From Polyangiaceae bacterium (GTDB lineage Bacteria; Myxococcota_A; Polyangia; Polyangiales; Polyangiaceae): a stretch of 64,000 bases of DNA. The notes under the pieces were generated by a model that saw only the letters and a program-made list of their open reading frames with translations, was not told the DNA's origin and did no database searches. Below are positions 7,998-17,076 of the stretch, in pieces. How positions within the stretch are numbered: the stretch's first letter is position 1; each line of letters begins with the position of its first letter. The stretch is from contig JADJXL010000020.1 in NCBI GenBank assembly GCA_016715885.1, positions 1,116,001 to 1,180,000 on the forward strand. Direction: 5' to 3'. The translations under genes were made by a program, and so were the position numbers.

Positions 7998-9404
7998 GTG
8001 AACGTCTACACACGACGCGAGGAAATGCGCTGGACGCTGGTGGCGCTGGTGGTCCTCGTGCTCACGACCGGTGGGTCGGTCGCACGGCTGATGACAGCGA
8101 AGGGTCCGCTCATCCCGGATCCGGCTGCGATCGCGTCTGCGAAGAACGCCGACGCGCGAGCGACGCAGGCGAAGTCGTGCAACCAGGCTGCGGACAAGTT
8201 GAACACGGAGGTTCCCCTTTTCCGTGCGTCGGCCAAGGCGGCGCGGCTCGCAGCTCCAGCGCCGAGTGCGCCGCTGCCGCGTGGTCGCAAGCCGCCGCCA
8301 CCGAAGGAAAAGGAACCGGACATCGAGCTTGCGTGGCCGACGGCGATGCCGGCGTGGAAGCAAGCGAAGCTCTTGGCTCCATGTCGCGCGCAGCTCGAAG
8401 GCGTCGTCGAAGCGAATCCCGACACGACGAAGGCGTGGGATGCCGTGGCTGCGGCGGCGGCGATATCGCCTGGAGACGATCACAAGTCGCAAGTCGATGC
8501 TGCGCGGCAACTGCTCGGAGCGCTCGAAAACGCGCCGACCGACAAGCTGCTCGAAGCGACGAAGGCGGCGGAAGCGACGTTGAAGAAAGCGGCGGACGTC
8601 GAGGCAGAGAAGGCGAAGACCGCCAAGGTCCGTGAACCTTTGCCGCCGGGACTTTTGCCGCGACAACTCGCCATTGGGCTCGGCGTGCTCATTGGCGTCA
8701 TCACGCTGCTAGCAAGTTTCCTCAGTGTGCGAGCTGCGGCGGCGCGGCGTTTGGCGACGCTCGTGCCTCTACGTGAAGCTGCGAAACAGGGCCAGCCTGG
8801 TCTACAAGCTGCGGCCATTCTCTCGCTTGCTGCAACGCACAACGGAGGCGAGCCGGGGCTTGTGTTTGGCGCAGGCTTGGGTGGACTTGCCGCGGCGATC
8901 GCGTTCCCGGTCGACGCGGACATCTTCGTGGCGGGCGTGATGGTGGGCCTCCTTCTGGGCCTTGGTATCCAGTGGTCGCTGCGCCTCTCGCAAGGTTTGT
9001 CCGCGTGGCGACGGCGTGCATCGGAGCTTGCTGAGATCGAGAAGCCGGCCACGCCGATCGTGCTCGTGCTGAGCGCCGTGCACCTGGGCCGCGAGGCCGA
9101 GTTTTGGAACTTCTTCAGCAACCTTTCGCCACCCGAGCAATCGAACACCGTCCTGCAGCTCGCGTCGCAGGCCGAGGAACAAATCCTCGCAGCGGCCGAA
9201 GCAAGCAACAGCATGCCTACGGCGCAGTTGCACGGCGGCATGCCTCCACAAGGCGCTCCTGGAGCCGCTCCGAGTGGTCCTGGCGGTTATCCGCAGCAGC
9301 CTGGATACCCGCAACAACCGGGGTACCCGCCGCAAGGTGGTGGATTCCCGCCGCAAGGTGGTGGTTTTCCCCCGCAAGGTGGCGGGATGCCGCCTGGTTA
9401 CTGA
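7998..9404 (+). CDS. Membrane protein with Pro/Gly/Gln repeat tail
   Basis: 468 residues of unknown function. There is a membrane anchor near residues 11-28, and an Ala/Lys-rich, mostly helical extracytoplasmic region to about 210. Two or three more hydrophobic segments follow (about 215-240 and 290-325), then a cytosolic part. The last 50 residues are a repeat tail built from GYPQQP and GGGFPPQ units. The start is GTG 7998, chosen because GAGGGA (7986-7991) sits at proper distance; the in-frame ATG at 8025 has its purine tract too close. Pro/Gly/Gln tails of this kind are common in myxobacterial membrane proteins and are probably disordered. Confidence 0.65.
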   Translation: MNVYTRREEMRWTLVALVVLVLTTGGSVARLMTAKGPLIPDPAAIASAKNADARATQAKSCNQAADKLNTEVPLFRASAKAARLAAPAPSAPLPRGRKPPPPKEKEPDIELAWPTAMPAWKQAKLLAPCRAQLEGVVEANPDTTKAWDAVAAAAAISPGDDHKSQVDAARQLLGALENAPTDKLLEATKAAEATLKKAADVEAEKAKTAKVREPLPPGLLPRQLAIGLGVLIGVITLLASFLSVRAAAARRLATLVPLREAAKQGQPGLQAAAILSLAATHNGGEPGLVFGAGLGGLAAAIAFPVDADIFVAGVMVGLLLGLGIQWSLRLSQGLSAWRRRASELAEIEKPATPIVLVLSAVHLGREAEFWNFFSNLSPPEQSNTVLQLASQAEEQILAAAEASNSMPTAQLHGGMPPQGAPGAAPSGPGGYPQQPGYPQQPGYPPQGGGFPPQGGGFPPQGGGMPPGY

Positions 9405-9498
9405 TTGCCCGCCCAAGCCGCTTTTCCCAGGCGAAATTCAACCGAAAAGCAATAAATTCGACGCTCCAACGTATCCATGGGAAGTGGAAACGACCCGG

Positions 9499-10584
9499 AT
9501 GCGCTCTCTTCCCTTTTCCTCACGTGGGCTCGCTCGTTTCGCCGCGCTTCTTTCCCTCGTCACGGCCGCGTCGCTCCTACGTGCGATCCCCGCCGCTGCT
9601 GACGATCCGGCGCCTGCTGAAGCGGAAACGAAGCCTGCCACGGTCGTAACGACGCCAAGCGCGACCGATGCAGGCAGCACCACGACGGCGCAAGTTCCAA
9701 AAGCGGCATCACCTGAAGCGGCTTCACGGGCGCCAAAGAAATCAGCGCCTGCCAAGAAGCGTCGCGGCGGCATTCACCCGTGCATGACGCCCGACCCTGG
9801 CTTTGGTCTGTACGATCATTGGTCTAGCGCGCCGAGCGTCGGGCAAATGATTGCCCCTCGCAAAGGCGGCATCACCAAGAGCGGCGCATTCGACCTCGTC
9901 GTGCACTTCCACGGGCACGAACCCATCCGCAAAGAGTTTGTCAAGACAGCCAAGGGTGCGGTCCTCGTTGGCATCGACCTCGGCATCGGATCAGGCGCGT
10001 ACGCGAGCGGCTTTGCTTCGCCTCACACGTTCACGCAGCTCATCAGCAGCGTCGAAGCGGCCATGGCGAAGAAGACGGGCAACAAGAAAGCCCACGTCCG
10101 AAAGATCGCGCTGAGCGCTTGGAGCGCGGGTTATGGAGCCATCGAACAGATTCTGCGACAGCCCGCGGGCAAGCGTATCGACTCCGTCATCTTGCTCGAT
10201 TCGCTGCACACGGGATACACCGACGAGCGCGCCAAGACGCTGAAGACGGTGCAGATCGAACCGTTCATCGACTTCGCCAAGCAGGCGGCGAAGAAGCAAA
10301 AGTTCATGTTCCTGAGCCACTCGTCGATCATCCCGCCGGGCTACGCATCGACGACGGAAGTTGCGACGCACGTGATCGGCGAGCTTCGCGGAAAGCCGAA
10401 AAAGGCCAAGCGTGCCGACGTGTTGGGGCTCGATTTGATCCGCCGCTACGACAAGGGTGATTTCCACGTTCGTGGATACACGGGCGACGACAAACCCGAT
10501 CACTGCGCTCACATCGGGCTCATGGCGGACATCATGCGCGTGCACCTCGAACCGCGATGGAAGACGCCTCGAGCGAAGAAGTGA
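9499..10584 (+). CDS. Secreted alpha/beta-hydrolase-fold protein
   Basis: 361 residues starting MRSLPFSSRGL. There is a signal peptide with a hydrophobic core at about 11-28 and AxA-type cleavage near 33, then an Ala/Pro/Thr-rich linker (35-90). The C-terminal domain shows alpha/beta-hydrolase order: strand LVVHFHGHEP (oxyanion side), nucleophile elbow SAWSAGYGA, strand-Asp SVILLDSLHTGY, and a late His in DHCAHIGL. A putative Ser-Asp-His triad is therefore visible. Substrate unknown; cell-envelope or exported esterase/peptidase roles are possible. It follows the previous gene by about 95 bp and may share its transcript. Confidence 0.65.
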   Translation: MRSLPFSSRGLARFAALLSLVTAASLLRAIPAAADDPAPAEAETKPATVVTTPSATDAGSTTTAQVPKAASPEAASRAPKKSAPAKKRRGGIHPCMTPDPGFGLYDHWSSAPSVGQMIAPRKGGITKSGAFDLVVHFHGHEPIRKEFVKTAKGAVLVGIDLGIGSGAYASGFASPHTFTQLISSVEAAMAKKTGNKKAHVRKIALSAWSAGYGAIEQILRQPAGKRIDSVILLDSLHTGYTDERAKTLKTVQIEPFIDFAKQAAKKQKFMFLSHSSIIPPGYASTTEVATHVIGELRGKPKKAKRADVLGLDLIRRYDKGDFHVRGYTGDDKPDHCAHIGLMADIMRVHLEPRWKTPRAKK

Positions 10585-10705
10585 TCGAGCGAAGCGCGTA
10601 GATAGATCCACACTTCCGCAAAGGCGATTTCGCAGCCGATATGAAGGTATTTCGCACGTCGCGAAATGCTTGACGTCTCGTCACGATTCCGTCACGGATG
10701 GTTGC

Positions 10706-11728
10706 ATGGCTGGTATTGGCGTCGTCCTGAATCCGCGTTCACGCCAGAACCGTCGTGACCCCGCAGCCGCTACGAGACTAGCGAAAGCGCTTGGAGATCA
10801 CGGCGTCGTGCGCACGGCGCAAACGCGCGACGAGCTTGCTCGAATTGCGGAGGACTTTCGAAAACTCAAGATCGACGTGCTTGGCATCTCGGGTGGAGAC
10901 GGCACGAACAACGTCACGTTGACTGGGTTCCTCGAAGTTTATAGTGACGAACCTTTGCCACCGATCGCATTTTTGCGAGGCGGCACGATGAACACGGTGG
11001 CCAACGCGATTGGCGTACCGAAGGGCCGACCCGATGGCCTGCTTGCGTCGCTCATCGCTCGGTACAACGAGCGCATGACGAATCCGCTGCGGGTCGTCGA
11101 GCGCAACGTGATGCGTGTTGGGGACAGGTACGGGTTCATCATCGGCACGGGCGTGATTCACAGTTACATGTCCGTGTATTACCAACATCCCGAGCCGAAT
11201 CCGCTTCATGCGGCGAAGACGCTCTTCGATGCATGCAAGTGCGTGATGCTGCATCGGCCGACGCCGGTGGTGCAGCGTTGGGAAGGTCGTGTCGAGCTCC
11301 CCAATGCGACGAGTTTTCCCGACCGCGATTACCTGTGCATCGCGGCGGGTACGGTCGATCAGATTGGGCTCGGATTTCGGCCGTTTTACCGCGCCGATCA
11401 TGTTCCGCATCACTTTCACATCCTGGGCATCCACACGACGCCTATCGGGTTCGTCAAGAAGCTGAAGGATGTTTGGCGCGCCAGACCCATGGGTGCCGAT
11501 CACACGTACGAGTGCGTCGCCGACCACGCGATCCTGCACGGGCGCGATGGCGTCGTGCGGTACGTGCTCGACGGCGACATTCACGAACACCGTGGACCAC
11601 TCGAGCTGCGGGCGGGTCCTCGCGTGAAGCTCGTGGTCGAGCACAAGCTTGGCTTCCGGCCGCTTGGCACCCGCCCACTTGCGCTTTCGCCGGCATCATC
11701 CTGGTCGCAGCGGAGCGACCCTTCTTGA
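10706..11728 (+). CDS. Diacylglycerol/sphingosine kinase-family protein
   Basis: 340 residues from ATG 10706. The N-terminal half matches the DAGK catalytic fold: nucleotide loop GGDGTNN at 63-69 and the second glycine motif FLRGGTMNTVANAIG near 93-107, the latter being the hallmark of LCB5/DagK/YegS lipid kinases. The C-terminal half is the beta-rich second domain (GVIHSY..., PFYRADHVPHHFHILGI). These enzymes phosphorylate diacylglycerol or related lipids at the inner membrane face using ATP. The lipid substrate is not deducible. An upstream in-frame extension overlaps the previous gene and is rejected. Confidence 0.8.
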   Translation: MAGIGVVLNPRSRQNRRDPAAATRLAKALGDHGVVRTAQTRDELARIAEDFRKLKIDVLGISGGDGTNNVTLTGFLEVYSDEPLPPIAFLRGGTMNTVANAIGVPKGRPDGLLASLIARYNERMTNPLRVVERNVMRVGDRYGFIIGTGVIHSYMSVYYQHPEPNPLHAAKTLFDACKCVMLHRPTPVVQRWEGRVELPNATSFPDRDYLCIAAGTVDQIGLGFRPFYRADHVPHHFHILGIHTTPIGFVKKLKDVWRARPMGADHTYECVADHAILHGRDGVVRYVLDGDIHEHRGPLELRAGPRVKLVVEHKLGFRPLGTRPLALSPASSWSQRSDPS

Positions 11729-11732
11729 GGGT

Positions 11733-12209
11733 CTACGCCTTCGGCATCTCGTCCGGGTCCATGTGGACCGTGACAAACGTTCCGTAGCTCATCACGGTCA
11801 AACTGTGATCATCCAGGATGAGCACGCGAATGGACTGCAGCGGCGATGGCTCCATCAGATCATCGTACGGATCGAACGGAGCATCCTCGGCAGCGGGCAG
11901 CATCGAGTTCAAGAACGAGCGCACCTCGCACCTGTGGCCAACCAAAATTGTCGTCCCGCAAGGCTCACCTTGTCGAAACAAGAGGTCGTGAGCCGATGCG
12001 TCCACGACGAGCACCGCCACGTCCGTGACATCGATGTCGCCCGTTGCGCACATCTCTTCCACGCGCGCGCAGACCACGCCTTCGAGGTTGCGGAACAGAG
12101 ACAAGCGACGTCTTTGACCATCCGACAACGATGGATTGTCGAGAAAAACATCCATGCTGGCAGGATCTTCGGGGATCTCGTGTCTTTCTCGCTTGATGTT
12201 GTCGCTCAT
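11733..12209 (-). CDS. Unknown acidic protein
   Basis: 158 residues, acidic, with no signal peptide or membrane segment. It includes a central stretch VTDVAVLVVDASAHDLLF and a C-terminal SLTVMSYGTFVTVHMDPDEM that look like beta strands of a small alpha/beta domain. Family not recognised. Its stop lies 4 bp from the stop of the convergent lipid-kinase-like gene. Confidence 0.55.
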   Translation of the reverse strand: MSDNIKRERHEIPEDPASMDVFLDNPSLSDGQRRRLSLFRNLEGVVCARVEEMCATGDIDVTDVAVLVVDASAHDLLFRQGEPCGTTILVGHRCEVRSFLNSMLPAAEDAPFDPYDDLMEPSPLQSIRVLILDDHSLTVMSYGTFVTVHMDPDEMPKA

Positions 12210-12369
12210 GGTGCCGATGTCGCGACGGGCTCGGCCTGCCGCATCCCCCTTCGGCGATGAAGCAATGCAGGAGCGTCGCCAACGAAGCGTGGCACCAAGG
12301 ACGGCACCAGCGAGCGGGCTCTACGCAGGCCGTAGAGCTTGGGCGTGCGGCGTGTGACGAGCTTGCTCG

Positions 12370-13485
12370 TCAGGGTGTGTTGCTCAGCGCGGCGCGAACG
12401 TCGGTCTGGATCATCAGCCGCTGACCTTGCTGCTGCTGCGGGGACGTGAGCATCGATTGCATCACGATGTTGATCTGTCCCTTCGCGGGCAAGAACGGGT
12501 CAGGACCAACGGAGATTTCGCCTTTGCCCTGCGATTCGTACTTGTCGAGCGAAACCTGAATTTCCTTGGGCAAACCTGGCAAGCCGAACGCCGTGTTCGC
12601 CGCGTACTGACGCACGTCGAGCGACAGCGTCGCGGTCTTGTCCTCGACCTTCACGACCTTCGCCACGCGATAGCGCACGACATCCACGCCAGACGATCGT
12701 GCACGATCCGTGACCATCCAATACGCGCCCACACCCACGGGTTTGTCCGGTACAGGCACCGTCATACCCATGATCGCATCGACGAGGGAGGTTGCCAGGA
12801 GCTCGATCGTGTCGGACGACTTCTTCGGATATTCGATGGTCATGTCCGCCGGAACGCCTGCCGGCGTGAGCCGATAACGAAGGACGACGTCTTTTATGTT
12901 CGCAAGGTCGTCTCCGAGATCTCCACCGCGAAGCGGTTTTGCTTCGGCAATCTTCACCGTGACGGGAAGCGAGGTCGGCTCGGCGGGTTTGTCCGCGTCG
13001 TTGTCCTTGCCGGGCTTCTTTTCGTCCTTGGGTTTTTCGGACTTGAACACGAGCGCCACGGTGAGCGGCGTGAGCGCAGATTGGGCCGCGCGCACTTGCA
13101 AGAGCACCGTGGCTTTGCGTTCACCGCCAGGCGCGAACGTGTACGTCAAGGGAAGCTTCGGATCGCTGCCTTCAGCGAAGAGTTGAAGCTTGGGCGGTGC
13201 GGACGGTGCGTGCGATGCATCGGCTGCACCAGGAGCAAAAATGCCGTTTGCCGGCGGGCCTCCGTCGGCGTCGTTCTTCGGCTCCGCAGGGGCCGCCGAC
13301 GCAGCGGCCGCAACAGCCTCGCCCAGCTTGCCACCGAGCACAGGGCCGGACATCGATGCATCCGCAGCGCCAGCATCGGCCGCCTGCGTATTGTTCCGCT
13401 TATCGTCTTCACATGCAGCGAGCGCAGTGGCCAATAGCAGCACGGCCATGCCTGCGCGCGGGGATACGTGCACGCGTTTCAGCAT
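12370..13485 (-). CDS. Lipoprotein, possibly DUF6263-like
   Basis: 371 residues with a lipoprotein signal: basic n-region, hydrophobic core, and lipobox LAAC near residue 24. An Ala/Asp/Ser-rich disordered linker follows to about 85. The mature domain is beta-rich and includes a segment GMTVPVPDKPVGVGAYWMV, which resembles the DUF6263 lipoprotein family. That assignment is from memory of the motif and is tentative. It probably sits on the periplasmic side of the inner or outer membrane. It is transcribed in the same direction as the response regulator upstream, about 40 bp apart, so they may form an operon. Confidence 0.6.
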   Translation of the reverse strand: MLKRVHVSPRAGMAVLLLATALAACEDDKRNNTQAADAGAADASMSGPVLGGKLGEAVAAAASAAPAEPKNDADGGPPANGIFAPGAADASHAPSAPPKLQLFAEGSDPKLPLTYTFAPGGERKATVLLQVRAAQSALTPLTVALVFKSEKPKDEKKPGKDNDADKPAEPTSLPVTVKIAEAKPLRGGDLGDDLANIKDVVLRYRLTPAGVPADMTIEYPKKSSDTIELLATSLVDAIMGMTVPVPDKPVGVGAYWMVTDRARSSGVDVVRYRVAKVVKVEDKTATLSLDVRQYAANTAFGLPGLPKEIQVSLDKYESQGKGEISVGPDPFLPAKGQINIVMQSMLTSPQQQQGQRLMIQTDVRAALSNTP

Positions 13486-13524
13486 GGCGCACGATGTAAC
13501 TCGTTTTGCCCGTGCTGTCAGGCG

Positions 13525-13896
13525 TTAGCGTCGAGAAGCCGCGATGCCCTGAATGACCTTGAGCAGTTCGAGAGGCCGAAACGGTTTGCCGAAAAAGTCC
13601 GTCGCACCGGCGGCTTTCGCCCGAGCACGAGACACCGAATCGTCCATCGCGCTGATGACGAAAATAGGCAGCGTCTTCGTGGCGTCCTGCGCTCGAAGAC
13701 GTTCACACACTTGGAATCCATCGAGCTGACCGGGGAGCATGAGGTCGAGCAAGAGAATGTCGAACCGCTCCGCGGTGGCCAGCTCCACTGCCATCGCGCC
13801 AGTAGAGACGCCGACGACTTCGTGGCCGGACGAACCGACGAGTGTCGTGATCATCTGGCGAATGGCGTCCTGATCTTCGCAGACGAGCACTCGCAT
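13525..13896 (-). CDS. Single-domain response regulator (receiver only)
   Basis: 123 residues comprising just a CheY-like receiver domain. The acidic pair is E7/D8, the phosphoacceptor Asp is D51 in LLLDLMLPG, the switch Ser is S82 in FVISAMDD, and the conserved Lys is K104 in FGKPFRP. No output domain follows, so it must act by protein interaction or in a phosphorelay, as many myxobacterial orphan receivers do. No histidine kinase is nearby. The lipoprotein gene 40 bp downstream is the only close neighbour on the strand. Confidence 0.85.
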   Translation of the reverse strand: MRVLVCEDQDAIRQMITTLVGSSGHEVVGVSTGAMAVELATAERFDILLLDLMLPGQLDGFQVCERLRAQDATKTLPIFVISAMDDSVSRARAKAAGATDFFGKPFRPLELLKVIQGIAASRR

Positions 13897-14064
13897 GGGT
13901 TTTACTCGCTAGGACCCCAACCCATGGGATCCGTTTCTTTCACCTCTTCTACATCGGCTTACCCCGACGGGCCAGATCGAGGCGCATCGTCAAAGTGTTT
14001 GACCGAACCACATGCGACCACCGCCTGGATTTTCCCGCACGCTAGGGCACGATCGCGCACCCCG

Positions 14065-16635
14065 ATGCCGCTGCCGATCGAGCCCGTTTTGCCAGAAATC
14101 TGCGCAACTCTCGCAGAACGACGCCGCCTGGTACTCGAAGCTCCCCCAGGTGCAGGCAAGACAACCCGCGTTCCTCGAGCGCTCTTCGAACATGGCTTCG
14201 CCCACCAAGGAGAAATCCTGGTCCTCGAACCTCGAAGGCTCGCCGCTCGAATGGCCGCACGTCGCGTCGCGGAAGAGATGGGTCAGCGCGTGGGTGATTC
14301 GGTCGGCTACACGATGCGTTACGAGGACGTTTCGAGTCCCGCGACACGCATTCGATTCGTCACCGAAGGCGTCCTGACTCGCAGACTCGTGCGCGATCCG
14401 CTCCTCCAAGGCGTCTCCGTCGTGGTGCTCGACGAGTTCCACGAACGACACCTGCATGCAGACGTCGCGCTCGCGATGCTCGAACGCCTCACGCGAACGG
14501 CAAAAGACCTCGCCATTGTCGTCATGTCGGCGACGCTCGAAACCCGTCCCGTGTCCGTTTTTCTCGACTCACCCGTCGTGCAATCGATGGGGCGCCTTTT
14601 CGATGTGGACATCGAACACCTCGATCGCTCCGACGATCGGCCACTCGAATCGCAAATCGCATCGGCACTGCGGCGGCTCGTGCGTGAAGGCTTGGAGGGC
14701 GACGTGCTCGTGTTTCTCCCGGGCTCGGCGGAAATCCGCCGAGCAGCCGAAGCGCTGCGCCCCATCGCGGAATCCGAGCGCCTCCTCGTATTGCCGCTGC
14801 ACGGAATGCTCACGCCGGCCGAGCAAGATCGCGCAGTGAAACCAGCATCCGACCGCAAGATCATCCTGTCGACGAACGTGGCGGAATCGAGCATCACGAT
14901 CGACGGGGTCGTCGCGGTCATCGACAGCGGCTTGGCGCGCGTGGCGTCGCATGCTCCGTGGTCCGGTCTGCCGACGCTCGAGGTAGCGAAGATCTCGAAG
15001 GCTTCGGCGATTCAACGCGCTGGACGCGCTGGACGAACGAGGCCCGGGCGTTGCTTGCGCCTCTACACTCGAGGCGACTTTCAGGCGCGGCCCGATCACG
15101 AGACGCCCGAGATCCTACGCATGGATCTGGCCGAAACGTTGCTCGAGCTTTACGCGTCGAATGTTCGTTTGGACGAACTACGCATGCTCGACGCTCCACC
15201 TCGCGCCGCCATCGACGCCGCGGAAACACTGCTCCGGCGGCTCGACGCCATCGACGAAACGAGCACGTTGACGAAGGTCGGGCGGCGGATGCTGCGGTTC
15301 CCTGCGCATCCACGGCAAGCACGGATCATCGTCGAAGCGGAGTCACGCGGCGTTGCAGCAGAAGGGTGCACAGTGGCAGCGCTGCTCGGTGAACGAGACG
15401 TGAGCCTGGCAAGCTCGTCGTCGCGTCGTCACGGGCAAACGGGCATGCATCGATCGGATCTGCTCAGCGCGCTCGATGACGTGGAGCGCGCGCAAGGAGC
15501 ATCGCCGGATCGTTTACGTTCGTATGGATTGGATCCCACGCGGGTCGCATCGGTCGAACGCGCATCGAAGCAGCTTCTGCGTCAGGTCGATCGACAAGCA
15601 GCGCCTCGCCCGCCGAACCCCGATGCTTTCGAACGCGCGCTGCTCGTCGCAACACTCGCGGGCTATCCGGATCGCGTGGGGCGCTTGCGTCGTCCCGACA
15701 CGTCGACGGGTCGAAGCGGTCGCGAAGTGGTGTTTGCCTTTGGTGGATCTGCGGTGCTTGCAGACACGAGCGTGATTGGCGCGGAAGAGTTTGTCGTGGC
15801 AGTCGACGCGGAAGAACGGTCGGAAGGAACGAGAAACCGCGTGCTCGTGCGGGCTGCGAGTGCCGTCGAAGCGGACTGGCTGCTCGATTTGTTCACCGAC
15901 GCGATCACCGATGCCGTGCGCGTTCGATGGAACGACGAGCAAGGTCGCGTCGATGTAACGCGGCAACTGGCTTACGGGAGCTTGGTGCTCGAAGAAACGC
16001 GCGTCACGACGTTCGACGACGATTTGTCACGACGCGTGGCCGAAGAGTTGGCAAAGGCGGCGTGCGCCCGGGGCATTGCAGCGTTCGTCAAGGGCGACGC
16101 GCTCGAGCGATGGTTTGCCCGCGTAAGGTTTGTCCAGAAGCACTGTCCCGAACTGGGTTTGCCGATCGCCGACGACGAGCTGCTCGAACGCGCAGTGCGC
16201 GACGCCTCCTTCGGTCGGCGCAGTTTTTCCGAGCTGCGCGAAGCCGATCTGGACGGGGCAATTCGAGCCACGCTCACGCCCGAACAAACGCGCAGCCTTC
16301 ACGAGGCGGCGCCCGACGCGATCGTCCTACCTGGAGGAAGAAGGCTCTTGCTCGAATACGGTCCGGACGGGACGGTTTTGGCGTCGTCGCGCATGCAGGA
16401 CTTTTTTGGGATGGCAGAGGGGCCCGTGGTCGCGAAAGGCCGCGTGCCCGTCGTGCTGCATCTGTGTGCGCCGAACCAGCGGCCCGTGCAGGTGACGACG
16501 GATCTCGCGGGGTTTTGGCAGCGACACTATCCAGCGTTGGCGAAGGAGCTTCGGCGGAAGTATCCGAAGCACAGTTTTCCGGACGATCCGCGAACGGCGC
16601 AGCCGCCGGCGCCTCGAGGTCCACGTCCGCGCTGA
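14065..16635 (+). CDS. hrpB: ATP-dependent RNA helicase HrpB
   Basis: 856 residues, the expected size for HrpB. DEAH/RHA helicase motifs appear in order: I GAGKTT (29-34), II DEFHER (122-127, the HrpB variant of DEAH), III VMSATLE, IV VLVFLPG, V STNVAESSITIDGV and VI QRAGRAGR. An HA2/winged-helix region and the HrpB-specific C-terminal domain follow (GRRLLLEYGPDG and the aromatic motif DLAGFWQRHYPALAKELRRKYPKH). HrpB is a bacterial DExH helicase of poorly defined RNA role, sometimes linked to mRNA processing. The start at ATG 14065 precedes motif I by the usual short distance; longer in-frame extensions overlap the response-regulator region. Confidence 0.92.
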   Translation: MPLPIEPVLPEICATLAERRRLVLEAPPGAGKTTRVPRALFEHGFAHQGEILVLEPRRLAARMAARRVAEEMGQRVGDSVGYTMRYEDVSSPATRIRFVTEGVLTRRLVRDPLLQGVSVVVLDEFHERHLHADVALAMLERLTRTAKDLAIVVMSATLETRPVSVFLDSPVVQSMGRLFDVDIEHLDRSDDRPLESQIASALRRLVREGLEGDVLVFLPGSAEIRRAAEALRPIAESERLLVLPLHGMLTPAEQDRAVKPASDRKIILSTNVAESSITIDGVVAVIDSGLARVASHAPWSGLPTLEVAKISKASAIQRAGRAGRTRPGRCLRLYTRGDFQARPDHETPEILRMDLAETLLELYASNVRLDELRMLDAPPRAAIDAAETLLRRLDAIDETSTLTKVGRRMLRFPAHPRQARIIVEAESRGVAAEGCTVAALLGERDVSLASSSSRRHGQTGMHRSDLLSALDDVERAQGASPDRLRSYGLDPTRVASVERASKQLLRQVDRQAAPRPPNPDAFERALLVATLAGYPDRVGRLRRPDTSTGRSGREVVFAFGGSAVLADTSVIGAEEFVVAVDAEERSEGTRNRVLVRAASAVEADWLLDLFTDAITDAVRVRWNDEQGRVDVTRQLAYGSLVLEETRVTTFDDDLSRRVAEELAKAACARGIAAFVKGDALERWFARVRFVQKHCPELGLPIADDELLERAVRDASFGRRSFSELREADLDGAIRATLTPEQTRSLHEAAPDAIVLPGGRRLLLEYGPDGTVLASSRMQDFFGMAEGPVVAKGRVPVVLHLCAPNQRPVQVTTDLAGFWQRHYPALAKELRRKYPKHSFPDDPRTAQPPAPRGPRPR

Positions 16636-16675
16636 AAGGCGCCAACCACTTTTCAAAAAAGAGCGCCTGTTGTGC

Positions 16676-16704
16676 TTGACATATGCGTCTGCTTCCGCCA
16701 CTTT
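16676..16704 (+). promoter_or_regulatory. Candidate sigma-70 promoter of rpmB
   Basis: A consensus -35 box TTGACA at 16676-16681, a 17-bp spacer, then CACTTT at 16699-16704, a poor -10. It lies about 60 bp ahead of the rpmB start. The -35 match is exact; the -10 is weak, as is common in GC-rich genomes. Confidence 0.4.
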
Positions 16705-16761
16705 GCCGGCCCCCGAGCGAGCAAAGCGCGCAAGCGAGCGCGTGGGCCATCCGAGGACGTC

Positions 16762-16986
16762 ATGGCAAGAAGCGAGATCACTGGAAAGCGCAAGCTTTTG
16801 GCGCAAAACGTCTCCCACTCGAACATCAAGACGAAGCGCTGGCAGAACGTGAACATCCAGACGCGCCGTCTGTGGGTTCCCGAGCTGAAGCGGTACGTAA
16901 CGCTGCAGCTCACGACGCGGGACATCCGCAACATCGACAAGCTCGGCGTGATTGCATACGCCAAGCGCTACGGCATCGCGCTGTAA
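16762..16986 (+). CDS. rpmB: 50S ribosomal protein bL28
   Basis: 74 residues matching bL28 along its length, starting MARSEITGKRKLLAQNVSHS and continuing TKRWQNVNIQTRRLWVPELKRYV. The usual zinc-binding Cys pairs are absent (position 4-5 is Ser-Glu), so this is the C-minus form that does not need zinc. Genomes with such a form often carry a zinc-dependent paralogue elsewhere; none is in the window. It stands as a single gene behind its own promoter candidate; rpmG is not adjacent. Confidence 0.95.
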   Translation: MARSEITGKRKLLAQNVSHSNIKTKRWQNVNIQTRRLWVPELKRYVTLQLTTRDIRNIDKLGVIAYAKRYGIAL

Positions 16987-17008
16987 AGAGACTTCGGTCA
17001 ATCTGGAG

Positions 17009-17074
17009 TCATCTCGAAAACCGTTGCGAGCGCCCTGAACGACGATTCGGGGCGCAAGCAGCTTGCTGAGATGA
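17009..17074. other. Nested inverted repeats after rpmB
   Basis: TCATCTC (17009-17015) pairs with GAGATGA (17068-17074), enclosing a GCGCCC/GGGCGC stem. It lies between the convergent stops of rpmB (16986) and the GGT-like gene (17077), where a bidirectional terminator is expected. No U-tract follows on either strand, so a Rho-independent terminator is not proven. Confidence 0.35.
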
Positions 17075-17076
17075 TT

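Noticed and set aside
7407..8666. 419-codon minus-strand Arg-rich frame
   Set aside because: Overlaps two genes in another frame; Arg-rich composition is typical of GC-rich shadow frames.
12427..13437. 336-codon plus frame opposite the lipoprotein gene
   Set aside because: Arg/His-rich antisense frame of a gene with a clear lipobox on the other strand.
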